Below, one piece after another: positions 32,123 to 39,750 of a stretch of 64,000 nt of DNA; the first letter of the stretch is position 1, and every line of letters starts with the position of its first letter. The position numbers and the translations under genes are program-made. This DNA comes from an uncultured Lachnospiraceae bacterium (GTDB lineage Bacteria > Bacillota > Clostridia > Lachnospirales > Lachnospiraceae): positions 563,375-627,374 of the forward strand of contig CAKRJY010000001.1 in assembly GCA_934352055.1 (NCBI GenBank), in the 5' to 3' direction. The notes under the pieces are model-generated. The model was not told the DNA's origin. It searched no databases and was given only the letters and a program-made list of their open reading frames with translations.

Positions 32123-33982
32123 TTAAATTCCTTCTACAACCACGCCTTCTTCTTCCGGCTGTGGGAATGATGCGCCATCAAACAGAGCTTCAAACTCTTC
32201 ACGACCAATCTTTTCTTTCTCAAGTAACAATTCTGCGCACTTATGCAATACCTCTTCATGTTCTTTGATCAGATCTGTCGCCTTCGTATAACACTCTTCA
32301 ATAATACGTTTGACTTCGCCATCAATCGTCGTTGCTACATTCTCTCCATATCCTCTGGTATGTGCAAGATCTCTTCCGATGAATACTTCATCTTCTTCAT
32401 TATCATAATTGATTGGTCCTATCTCCGCAGAAAAACCATACTTGGTAACCATATCTTTTGCTGTCTGGGTTGCCTTTTTAATATCAGAAGATGCTCCTGT
32501 CGTAATGTCATCAAATATAATTTCTTCTGCCACACGACCACCCAGAGAAACAACAATGTCTTGCAACATTTTTCCCTTCGTATTGAACATTTCATCTTTT
32601 TCCGGAAGTGGCATAGTATAACCAGCTGCCCCTTGTCCGGTAGGAATGATCGATACCGAATACACAGGTCCTACGTCCGGCAATACATGGAAAAGAATCG
32701 CATGACCAGCTTCATGATATGCTGTGATTTTCTTTTCCTTTTCGGAAATAATACGGCTCTTTTTCTCGGTACCAAGTCCAACTTTTACAAAGGATCTCTT
32801 GATATCATTCTGGCAGATATATACTCTTCCTTCTTTTGCCGCAAGAATAGCTGCCTCGTTTAACAGATTTTCCAAATCCGCACCGGTAAATCCCGCTGTT
32901 GTCTGCGCGATCTGCTTCAAATCCACATCATCGCCCAATGGCTTATTTTTTGCATGCACATGCAAAATCTCCTCGCGACCACCAACATCCGGGCGTCCCA
33001 CAAAGACTTTTCGGTCAAATCGACCCGGACGTAAAATCGCAGGATCCAAAATATCTACACGGTTGGTTGCTGCCATTACAATGATTCCCTCATTCACACC
33101 AAAACCATCCATCTCTACGAGCATCTGGTTTAAGGTCTGTTCGCGTTCATCATGGCCACCGCCCATACCGGTTCCACGGCGTCTTGCCACAGCATCAATT
33201 TCATCAATAAAGACAATACATGGTGCATTTTTCTTTGCTTCCGCAAAAAGATCTCTCACACGGGAAGCACCAACACCGACAAACATTTCCACAAAATCAG
33301 AACCGGAAATGCTAAAGAATGGCACACCTGCCTCTCCTGCTACTGCTTTTGCAAGCAACGTCTTACCTGTTCCCGGAGGTCCCACAAGAATCAATCCCTT
33401 TGGAATACGTGCGCCCACTTTGGTGTATTTTGCAGGATCTTTCAAAAAGTCAACAATCTCCGCCAACTCTTCTTTTTCTTCCTGAAGACCGGCAACCTGC
33501 GCAAAACGCACCTGCATCTTATCCTGCGTCGTCATTGTTGCACGGCTTTTTCCAAAATTCATCATCTTGGCATTTGTTCCGCCGCCCCCTTGCGATTGGG
33601 CGTTCATCATCATCATAAACAGGATAAATACCACTGCTACAACAATCAGCATCGGAAGCAGGCTTTCCATAAATCCACTCTTTGGAACATCATTTAAAGT
33701 ATAATCCACGCCTGCCTCATCGAGTGTATCCTGCAGCTGTCCCACATCCGATACATTCATGACAAACGTACCGCCTGCTGTTGTTGTGATTCTGACCGAA
33801 CCCGTCGGAACCTGTTCATTCTGGCGGATGACTGCAGATTGTATCTCGCCTTTTTCCAGAGCCTTTGTAAACTGACTTGCTGTATAAGTCGCTGTCGTCG
33901 GATTGGACATTGCATACCAAATGCACGCCACAATCATAATCAGGACAATATACAACCCAAGGCTCGCTCTTCTCTTTTTCAA
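32123..33982 (-). CDS. ftsH: ATP-dependent zinc metalloprotease FtsH
   Basis: 619 aa. Two membrane segments (about 8-26 and 105-125) flank an extracytoplasmic domain. The AAA module has GPPGTGKTLLAKAVAGEA (Walker A), 'CIVFIDEIDAVARRRG' (Walker B), 'ATNRVDILDPAILRPGRFDR' (SRH), and the protease domain has HEAGH. It degrades membrane and some soluble proteins as a hexamer. The start codon is TTG, fixed by AGGAGG six bases upstream; the nearest ATG is far inside. It is last in the rqcP to ftsH block, as in many Firmicutes. Confidence 0.96.
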   Translation of the reverse strand: MKKRRASLGLYIVLIMIVACIWYAMSNPTTATYTASQFTKALEKGEIQSAVIRQNEQVPTGSVRITTTAGGTFVMNVSDVGQLQDTLDEAGVDYTLNDVPKSGFMESLLPMLIVVAVVFILFMMMMNAQSQGGGGTNAKMMNFGKSRATMTTQDKMQVRFAQVAGLQEEKEELAEIVDFLKDPAKYTKVGARIPKGLILVGPPGTGKTLLAKAVAGEAGVPFFSISGSDFVEMFVGVGASRVRDLFAEAKKNAPCIVFIDEIDAVARRRGTGMGGGHDEREQTLNQMLVEMDGFGVNEGIIVMAATNRVDILDPAILRPGRFDRKVFVGRPDVGGREEILHVHAKNKPLGDDVDLKQIAQTTAGFTGADLENLLNEAAILAAKEGRVYICQNDIKRSFVKVGLGTEKKSRIISEKEKKITAYHEAGHAILFHVLPDVGPVYSVSIIPTGQGAAGYTMPLPEKDEMFNTKGKMLQDIVVSLGGRVAEEIIFDDITTGASSDIKKATQTAKDMVTKYGFSAEIGPINYDNEEDEVFIGRDLAHTRGYGENVATTIDGEVKRIIEECYTKATDLIKEHEEVLHKCAELLLEKEKIGREEFEALFDGASFPQPEEEGVVVEGI

Positions 33983-33995
33983 TGATTGCCTCCTT

Positions 33996-34517
33996 TTATA
34001 ACTCTACAACTCCAATATATGGCAGGTTACGATACTTCTGGTCATAATCAAGTCCATAACCTACAACAAATTCGTCTGGAATGGTAAAGCCAACATAATC
34101 TACATCCACATCTACTTCTCTGCGATCTGGTTTATCTAACATGGTGCACAAACGAACGCTCTTTGCATTGCGGTCCTTAAATACATCCTGTAAGAAATGC
34201 AATGTATTACCGCTATCGATGATATCTTCTACAATCAAAACATTGCGTCCGTCAACCGGAATCTCAACGTCACTCTTAATCTTTACTTCTCCACTAGAAA
34301 CGGTTCCCGCACCATAGCTGGATGTTGTCATAAAGTCAATTGTTACCGGAACTGTAATTCTCTTTGCGAGTTCACATGCAAAGAAAGAAGCTCCGCGTAA
34401 AATACAGATGACATAAACGCTTTCTCCCTCATAATCCTTGCTGATCTGCTCTCCCAATTCTGCGATTCTTGCTGCTAAATCTGCTTCCGAAATCATTTCT
34501 CTGATGGTTTCACTCAT
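33996..34517 (-). CDS. hpt: Hypoxanthine phosphoribosyltransferase
   Basis: 173 aa, usual length. The PRPP-binding signature is VLIVEDIIDSGNTL, and 'VICILRGASFFACELAKRI' near the front forms the purine and pyrophosphate site. 'VGFTIPDEFVVGYGLDYDQKYRNLPYIGVV' at the end is typical. It salvages hypoxanthine (and guanine) to nucleotides in the cytoplasm. The start has GGAGGAG eight bases upstream, inside tilS; the two genes overlap by eight bases. The tilS-hpt-ftsH order is conserved in Firmicutes. Confidence 0.95.
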   Translation of the reverse strand: MSETIREMISEADLAARIAELGEQISKDYEGESVYVICILRGASFFACELAKRITVPVTIDFMTTSSYGAGTVSSGEVKIKSDVEIPVDGRNVLIVEDIIDSGNTLHFLQDVFKDRNAKSVRLCTMLDKPDRREVDVDVDYVGFTIPDEFVVGYGLDYDQKYRNLPYIGVVEL

Positions 34518-35937
34518 AATCTTTCTCCTCCAAAACTTGTATTTTTAGTATTCTTTTTGTATATTCGTCTATTTTATAATGTGTACTAATCCGATATCCA
34601 ATCGCCCAAATCACATGATCACCGTCGCACACGAGCGGCACGCAATCACGTTGTTCACGCGGCACTTTTTCGTTCACAAAATAATCCTGTAAACGCTTGT
34701 GGCCGCCCGACGATGTCACCGTCAAATAGTCTCCCTCACGCCTATGGCGTAAACAAATAGCACTCTCTATCTTATCATAATCAAACCATTTCGTATAGAA
34801 TTTTCTAGGAATTTCCGCCGTCACATCCATGGGTTCTACCGATAAACAGATTTTTTGCCCCTGTTTTGGCAATGGCAGACAGATTCCTTTGCACAATTCC
34901 TCATATGATACTGTCCGATACCAGGAACAATCGTCTGCATCTTCCTGCTGCTTTTTCATCTGCAATCCATCATAGGTGCGCCAGACACAAAGATGATACG
35001 GCAAATCCATGCGCTGTCCCGTCTGGGAAAACAGTAAACGCTCCATTCCCTGCAGATGCGTTGTACTGATATCTCTGGCTCCCGGCACATACGACTTCAA
35101 CCATAAATACAGCATCTCATGCCGCATAAACGCCGGTTGCGCTACCACATTTTCCGCCAGAAGCACATCTTCCCTCTGCGCCTGTTTTAGATGTTTCGCT
35201 GCTTCCTTTTTGATATAATCTGCAATCTGCCCAAGATAAAGTGCTTCCCGACCAAGATGTTCTATGGCCTGTGCGTTGATTTTTTGTAATTCCGGTATTA
35301 CCTGATGACGTAAACGATTGCGGTCATACTGTATGTCCGTGTTACTGCTATCCTCACAGTACGTTTGTTGCAATTCTTCCAAATACGCTTCGATTTCCTG
35401 CCGTGTTACCGCCAAAAACGGGCGTATGATGCGTTCTCTTCGCACCGGCATACCACGCATACCATCAATCCCGGTACCACGCGCCAAATGGAACAACATC
35501 GTCTCGCCATTATCGTCTGCATGATGTGCCACTGCAATATGCACCGGATGCCCTATCTCTTTTTCCCAGGCTTCTGCTTCTTGTATGAGTGCCTGATAAC
35601 GTGCCGTCCGCGCCATTTCTTCCACTGCTGCATGCGCCTTTATAGCCTGTGCAATCTGCTCGCCCACCGCAACCGATGTCTCCGCTATGCCATACGTCCT
35701 GCACAATTCTTCCACAAAACACTGGTCGCGCAGACTCTCCTCTCCACGAATTCCATGTTCCACATGGACACAACGAATGGTTATCCGAAGGCGCTCCTTC
35801 ACCTCATCAAAAAAACGGAGCAATGCCACCGAATCTGCGCCACCGGACACACCAATTACGACGCCATCGCCCGGTTGCACCAGTGCTTCCTGTCCTATAA
35901 AACTACATACCCTGTCCTCAAATTCCTTTCGCTGCAT
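34510..35937 (-). CDS. tilS: tRNA(Ile)-lysidine synthetase
   Basis: 475 aa. The PP-loop is 'VVIGVSGGADSVALLRF' (28-44), followed by 'RCVHVEHGIRGEESLRDQ' and 'AVAHHADDNGETMLFHLARG', the TilS signatures; a C-terminal substrate-binding part has 'LRHRREGDYLTVTSSGGHKRLQDYFVNEKVPREQRD' (pieces). It makes lysidine at C34 of tRNA-Ile2 so that AUA is read as Ile; essential in most bacteria. It starts three bases after the spoIIE stop. Confidence 0.95.
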   Translation of the reverse strand: MQRKEFEDRVCSFIGQEALVQPGDGVVIGVSGGADSVALLRFFDEVKERLRITIRCVHVEHGIRGEESLRDQCFVEELCRTYGIAETSVAVGEQIAQAIKAHAAVEEMARTARYQALIQEAEAWEKEIGHPVHIAVAHHADDNGETMLFHLARGTGIDGMRGMPVRRERIIRPFLAVTRQEIEAYLEELQQTYCEDSSNTDIQYDRNRLRHQVIPELQKINAQAIEHLGREALYLGQIADYIKKEAAKHLKQAQREDVLLAENVVAQPAFMRHEMLYLWLKSYVPGARDISTTHLQGMERLLFSQTGQRMDLPYHLCVWRTYDGLQMKKQQEDADDCSWYRTVSYEELCKGICLPLPKQGQKICLSVEPMDVTAEIPRKFYTKWFDYDKIESAICLRHRREGDYLTVTSSGGHKRLQDYFVNEKVPREQRDCVPLVCDGDHVIWAIGYRISTHYKIDEYTKRILKIQVLEEKDYE

Positions 35938-35940
35938 GTA

Positions 35941-37776
35941 TTACCTTTCCAATGCCTTTAACACCAACACCGTCATATCGTCCGCAATGGTTCCTCCTGT
36001 AAAGAGCAAAACACGTTCCATAATCTTTCGTGCAAATGTCACAGCATCCGTATCTGTCAATTCCTGAATCAATTCGCGCAGCATTTCCACTGCGTCCTCT
36101 ACTTGCAAATATTCTAACACACCATCTGTAACCAGCACAAGATAATCGCCCGGTTCTAAGTAGCTGCGGCTTGGCAGCGTATCCAAAGAACTGCTTGCTC
36201 CCATCGGCAGACTACTTGCCTCAATCACCTCTGTACGTCTCTTGTGCCGCACAAATGACACATGTGCTCCCACTTTATAAAAATCGACAATTCCTGTGTA
36301 TTCATCAATGATACAGGCATCCAACGTTGAAAACCGCTCTGCATCTGCACCAAAAATCATTGCCGCATTCATCAGACGCAATGCCATATCTGCCAAAAAC
36401 CCGGCTTCCATAAATTGTAAAAAGAGATTTACGACCGTATCACTCTCTTCATGCGCCCTTGTTCCACTCCCCATTCCATCGGAAAGTGCCATCACAAACG
36501 TACCGTTTTCCAAACGCTTTGTTCCAAAACTATCGCCGGATATCGTCTGTTTTTGCTGAAGCATTTTTGAGACGCCATACGTACATGAAATCTTCGGGCG
36601 CGTCACAAAAACATATCGCGCACGATCACGTCCTACGATATTACGATTTTCCTCCGCCATAACCAGAGGTTCGCTGACACAGCTTTCTAACATCACAAGC
36701 ACTTCCTTACTTGTTATACAAATACCGGGACGTGCAGCAAGTTCCATCACAATACGGCATGTTCCATTTTTTCTCCGATAAAAATGAAGTTCCCATACCC
36801 GAAGTCCGGCTTCACGCAATTGAAACCGGATTTTTGCCATGTGCAGACGTTCCTTCTCATCACAAAGTTCCTCCTGCTCCATCGCATCCTCCATAAAATA
36901 TGCCATAGCATCCATCTGTCCCGCTATCATCTCCCGATGTTCACACAAACGTCGATACCAGGACATATTGAGTTCCGTTCTCTCGAAAATTCCAAGCGCC
37001 TCCCGAATCAAAAGTTCTGCGCGCTCACACTGCTGCTCAATTTTTTCCTCCAATGCCGGATCTAGCACTTGTCCATTCTGCGCCTGGGTAAACAAAGACT
37101 CCATCGTCACTGCCATTTCGCTTCCCGTCGCAAAACAGACATCATAATGTCCGCACCGACCACAGATGCGTTCTTTTAACTCCTGCTGCATCACGATGCC
37201 CACATCCGTTTTGCTTTCCTGCGGACAGACAAGAGCTCCCATGCTTTTTGCAAGACCACTCATTGCACGCGAATAGGGACTCGGCATCTGCGTTTTCGCA
37301 TGCTTTCTCTTCTTTGATGTCTTTGCAATCATCGCCTCGCATATACCAAGTGCCCAAGCCACAACATACGTTCCTCCCGCAACCAGCATGCCTTCGAGTG
37401 GTGGAATAAAAATCCATGGCATGCGCATGTGCTGTGCCGCTGTCATCACGCTACCGCCGTATGAAACCGCCACAAGAATCATCCCAAGCAGTACTGCCTG
37501 TCCAAAATGGCGCAAAGCGACGTGCATATGCCAAAAAATGGCAAGCACCACCATCCACACCAAAAAAACTATGCCATAGCGAAACAGCGATGCTATCGGC
37601 AAAAATAATACCATCCATAAATATAAAAAAGGCACACACACGCGGCGATTTTCCTCGTCCAGATAAAATGCACCGAATATGATTGCCACCAATGGATAAC
37701 ATCCCAACATCTTCACATGACATGCCAATGCTCCCAGCACTAAGCATACTAATATTCTCGCAACCTGATCCTTCAT
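35941..37776 (-). CDS. spoIIE: Stage II sporulation protein E, short-membrane-domain form
   Basis: 611 aa from the ATG at 37776 (AGGAGG six bases upstream), against about 827 aa in Bacillus. The N-terminal 165 residues hold only about five or six membrane helices, roughly half the Bacillus number. A central part has 'LKERICGRCGHYDVCF', the family's cysteine cluster. The PP2C-type phosphatase domain (about 400-610) has 'MALSDGMGSGTRAHEESD' and 'ITD'-type end 'VLVTDGVLEY' and 'GTIADDMTVLVLK'. SpoIIE dephosphorylates SpoIIAA and so activates SigF in the forespore. A 21-bp-spacer promoter lies upstream. Confidence 0.93.
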   Translation of the reverse strand: MKDQVARILVCLVLGALACHVKMLGCYPLVAIIFGAFYLDEENRRVCVPFLYLWMVLFLPIASLFRYGIVFLVWMVVLAIFWHMHVALRHFGQAVLLGMILVAVSYGGSVMTAAQHMRMPWIFIPPLEGMLVAGGTYVVAWALGICEAMIAKTSKKRKHAKTQMPSPYSRAMSGLAKSMGALVCPQESKTDVGIVMQQELKERICGRCGHYDVCFATGSEMAVTMESLFTQAQNGQVLDPALEEKIEQQCERAELLIREALGIFERTELNMSWYRRLCEHREMIAGQMDAMAYFMEDAMEQEELCDEKERLHMAKIRFQLREAGLRVWELHFYRRKNGTCRIVMELAARPGICITSKEVLVMLESCVSEPLVMAEENRNIVGRDRARYVFVTRPKISCTYGVSKMLQQKQTISGDSFGTKRLENGTFVMALSDGMGSGTRAHEESDTVVNLFLQFMEAGFLADMALRLMNAAMIFGADAERFSTLDACIIDEYTGIVDFYKVGAHVSFVRHKRRTEVIEASSLPMGASSSLDTLPSRSYLEPGDYLVLVTDGVLEYLQVEDAVEMLRELIQELTDTDAVTFARKIMERVLLFTGGTIADDMTVLVLKALER

Positions 37777-37806
37777 AATACGCCTCCTATTTTCCTTGCA
37801 GAGGCT

Positions 37807-37848
37807 ATTATAAAAGGACTTCCTCGCATTATTTGTCAAAGGAAGTCC
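37807..37848 (-). promoter_or_regulatory. Spo0A-type spoIIE promoter embedded in a terminator-like hairpin
   Basis: On the minus strand TTGACA (37834-37839) and TATAAT (37807-37812) are 21 bases apart, the unusual spacing known for the Spo0A-activated Bacillus spoIIE and spoIIG promoters. TTTGTCAAAG on the plus strand (37832-37841) resembles a 0A box and covers the -35. The same DNA has a 9-bp perfect inverted repeat (GGACTTCCT 37816-37824, AGGAAGTCC 37840-37848) followed by TTTT, which could end the divIC transcript. Confidence 0.72.
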
Positions 37849-37878
37849 CACTTATCTTTTTTCTATCATCTTTATCTT

Positions 37879-38175
37879 CTATTTTTCGCGAAAAATCGTT
37901 TCGTTATCATGAATAAGTCCCAGCTTATCTTTTGCAACTTTTTCTTTATATTCATCGGATTGGATATATTGTTCCTGTTCCTCCAGCTCCTTTTGTTTTT
38001 CCTGCTGCTCGTTTAGTTCGTTCTGCTTTGTCTGCTCTGTCTGCACCAATGCCTCATTTTTCTGATACAGGCGCACCATCTGCACAGAAAGCACCAACGC
38101 TAAAAATATACCAATACAAAGAAATGAAATTCTTCCCGCGCCATTTTTCTTTTTTCTTTTTGGTCTTTTACTCAT
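37879..38175 (-). CDS. divIC: DivIC/FtsB-type septum formation initiator
   Basis: 98 aa. A basic cytoplasmic start (SKRPKRKKKNG), one membrane segment (ISFLCIGIFLALVLSVQMV), then an extracellular coiled coil rich in Glu/Gln/Lys and a closing 'DEYKEKVAKDKLGLIHDNETIF', the DivIC end motif. It is part of the cell-division complex with FtsL and DivIB. It overlaps yabQ by four bases (ATGA). The place between yabQ and spoIIE is the conserved one. Confidence 0.93.
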   Translation of the reverse strand: MSKRPKRKKKNGAGRISFLCIGIFLALVLSVQMVRLYQKNEALVQTEQTKQNELNEQQEKQKELEEQEQYIQSDEYKEKVAKDKLGLIHDNETIFREK

Positions 38176-38597
38176 ACGTCATCCCTTTTTTCTTCTTTCT
38201 TTGTCCATCCCGCCACAACAGCGAGAATATGATCGCACACTTTTCCTATATATCGGTACAGCTGCGACATGCTTTTATAGAGAAATGTAATCGGAATACA
38301 AAAAATCTTCCGTACTATCCTACTACCTATAGCATAATACAAAATCATCCCCGATGCACCTATAAAAAATTGACAAAATCGTAAAATCCCCTCTGTTTCC
38401 TGATTTAAAACGCGCCAAATGACAAATGCTGCCACAATCCAATAACAAAAATCGCCCAGCATTTCCCTTTCTCTTGCGATGTTTCTCACCTTGCGAAACG
38501 CATCCATCAAATCATACGCCACACCAAGACACACCCCCAACAAAAACATAACCCCTAAAATATGTCCCTGTTCTGTCACAAAAGAATATAATGGCAT
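38172..38597 (-). CDS. yabQ: Spore cortex biosynthesis protein YabQ
   Basis: 141 aa membrane protein with about four helices: 'GHILGVMFLLGVCLGVAYDLMDAFRKV' is the family's signature start, followed by 'LGDFCYWIVAAFVIWRVLN' and 'FFIGASGMILYYAIGSRIV'. In Bacillus it is made in the mother cell under SigE and is needed for cortex formation. It overlaps yabP by one base and divIC by four. Confidence 0.93.
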   Translation of the reverse strand: MPLYSFVTEQGHILGVMFLLGVCLGVAYDLMDAFRKVRNIAREREMLGDFCYWIVAAFVIWRVLNQETEGILRFCQFFIGASGMILYYAIGSRIVRKIFCIPITFLYKSMSQLYRYIGKVCDHILAVVAGWTKKEEKRDDV

Positions 38598-38881
38598 TAT
38601 TTAAACATCCGTCCAAAAAAATTCTCTCCGACTGCCTTCGGCGAAATCACTTCTGTATAAAGCAGCGCATCTACTTTTCCTTCTACTTCCAGGTCTCCTT
38701 TTTCTACCGACAGACGATTGATATGTAGATCATTTCCTTTTATCGTCAGCATGCCTTCTGATGTTTCCAGAAGAATCTCGCGCAGATCAAAGGAGATCAC
38801 ATCTAAGATTCCCGTGAGGCTGATCCCCTTTCGGTTCGTCATCATTAATTTATGATTGGTCACAACGTGTTTTTCTTCCAT
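38597..38881 (-). CDS. yabP: Sporulation protein YabP
   Basis: 94 aa. YabP/YqfC fold: 'HKLMMTNRKGISLTGILDVISFDLREILLET' read in parts, then 'GMLTIKGNDLHINRLSVEKGDLEVEGKVDAL'. AAAGGAGATCC precedes the start. In Bacillus it acts in mother-cell sporulation with YabQ. It is 68 bases after rqcP and shares a TAATG stop-start with yabQ. Confidence 0.94.
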   Translation of the reverse strand: MEEKHVVTNHKLMMTNRKGISLTGILDVISFDLREILLETSEGMLTIKGNDLHINRLSVEKGDLEVEGKVDALLYTEVISPKAVGENFFGRMFK

Positions 38882-38949
38882 AGGATCTCCTTTTCTTTTA
38901 TCTTCCTATCTCTATCCTATGTCACCTATGCCAACCTTATGATTAAAAA

Positions 38950-39189
38950 TTAAAGATAACGGAAAAGTTCTTTTGCCTCTTCCTTTTTTGTGGTATCTGC
39001 CAACGCCAGCACTTCTACTTTGACCGGTTTGTTACCAAATGCTATTTCTATGATGTCTCCTACTTTCACCTTCACAGAGGCTTTTGCTTCTTTTCCGTTA
39101 ACCATGACACGTCCCGCATCGCATGCTTCGTTTGCCACGGTACGTCTCTTGATTAGGCGGGATACTTTTAAAAACTTATCTAATCGCAT
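38950..39189 (-). CDS. rqcP: S4-domain protein RqcP (YabO/HslR type)
   Basis: 79 aa from the ATG at 39189 (AGGA nine bases upstream); an in-frame start nine codons earlier falls beside the terminator tail. The whole protein is an S4 domain: 'MRLDKFLKVSRLIKRRTVANEACDAGRVMVNG' (read in parts) and 'VKVGDIIEIAFGNKPVKVEVL'. In Bacillus RqcP works with RqcH on stalled 50S subunits to add Ala tails. It lies only about 30 bases after the terminator that follows hup. Confidence 0.93.
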   Translation of the reverse strand: MRLDKFLKVSRLIKRRTVANEACDAGRVMVNGKEAKASVKVKVGDIIEIAFGNKPVKVEVLALADTTKKEEAKELFRYL

Positions 39190-39219
39190 TTTTCGCTGTC
39201 CTTTCCTCGTCATCATAAC

Positions 39220-39249
39220 AAAAAAGGCTCAAAACAGAAGTTTTGAGCC
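39220..39249 (-). terminator. Terminator between hup and rqcP
   Basis: A 10-bp perfect stem: GGCTCAAAAC (39226-39235) and GTTTTGAGCC (39240-39249), loop of four, followed on the minus strand by TTTTTTGTTATG. Only about 30 bases precede the rqcP start. Confidence 0.88.
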
Positions 39250-39272
39250 AAATGTTCATAAAACAATATGAA

Positions 39273-39545
39273 TTAGTTCATCATATCCTTTAAAGCCTTA
39301 CCAGCTTTGAACTTAGGTGCCTTAGATGCTGGAATCTTCATCTCAGCGCCAGTCTGAGGATTTCTACCTGTTCTAGCAGCTCTTTCAGATACTTCGAAAG
39401 TACCGAATCCAACTAACTGAATCTTTTCACCTTTCTTAAGTTCTTCTGCAACAACATCTGTAAATGCCTTTAATGCTGCTTCTGCATCTTTCTTAGAAAG
39501 ATCTGCCTTGCTAGCCATAGCTGCAACTAATTCTGTTTTGTTCAT
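39273..39545 (-). CDS. HU family DNA-binding protein
   Basis: 90 aa, the standard HU length. 'MNKTELVAAMASKADLSKKDAEAALKAF' (read in parts) and the DNA-clasping arm 'GFGTFEVSERAARTGRNPQTG' with 'IPASKAPKFKAGKALK' at the end. It is a nucleoid protein that bends DNA. AGGAGG and a consensus promoter suggest high expression, as does its biased codon use. It precedes rqcP, a usual neighbour in Firmicutes. Confidence 0.96.
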   Translation of the reverse strand: MNKTELVAAMASKADLSKKDAEAALKAFTDVVAEELKKGEKIQLVGFGTFEVSERAARTGRNPQTGAEMKIPASKAPKFKAGKALKDMMN

Positions 39546-39601
39546 ATTAACTTCCTCCTATGGAATATAAAAATATAATATTATGTCAGAGTCCTGCCTC
39601 C

Positions 39602-39648
39602 AAAATAACTACAAAGTTATTTATAAAGGTTTTACCTATATTTGTCAA
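39602..39648 (-). promoter_or_regulatory. Promoter of the HU gene with hairpin near the start site
   Basis: TTGACA (39643-39648), 17 bases, TATAAA (39620-39625) on the minus strand. A perfect 8-bp inverted repeat AAATAACT/AGTTATTT (39603-39622) begins at the -10 and would fold at the very 5' end of the mRNA. Confidence 0.75.
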
Positions 39649-39750
39649 GGTAAACACCTTATATTTTCAAGGTTTCCCGACGTTTTGCCAAATTATACAA
39701 AATATTAAATAATCTTTGTATAAGAATACTATGGACAAAATTCTCTCTGA

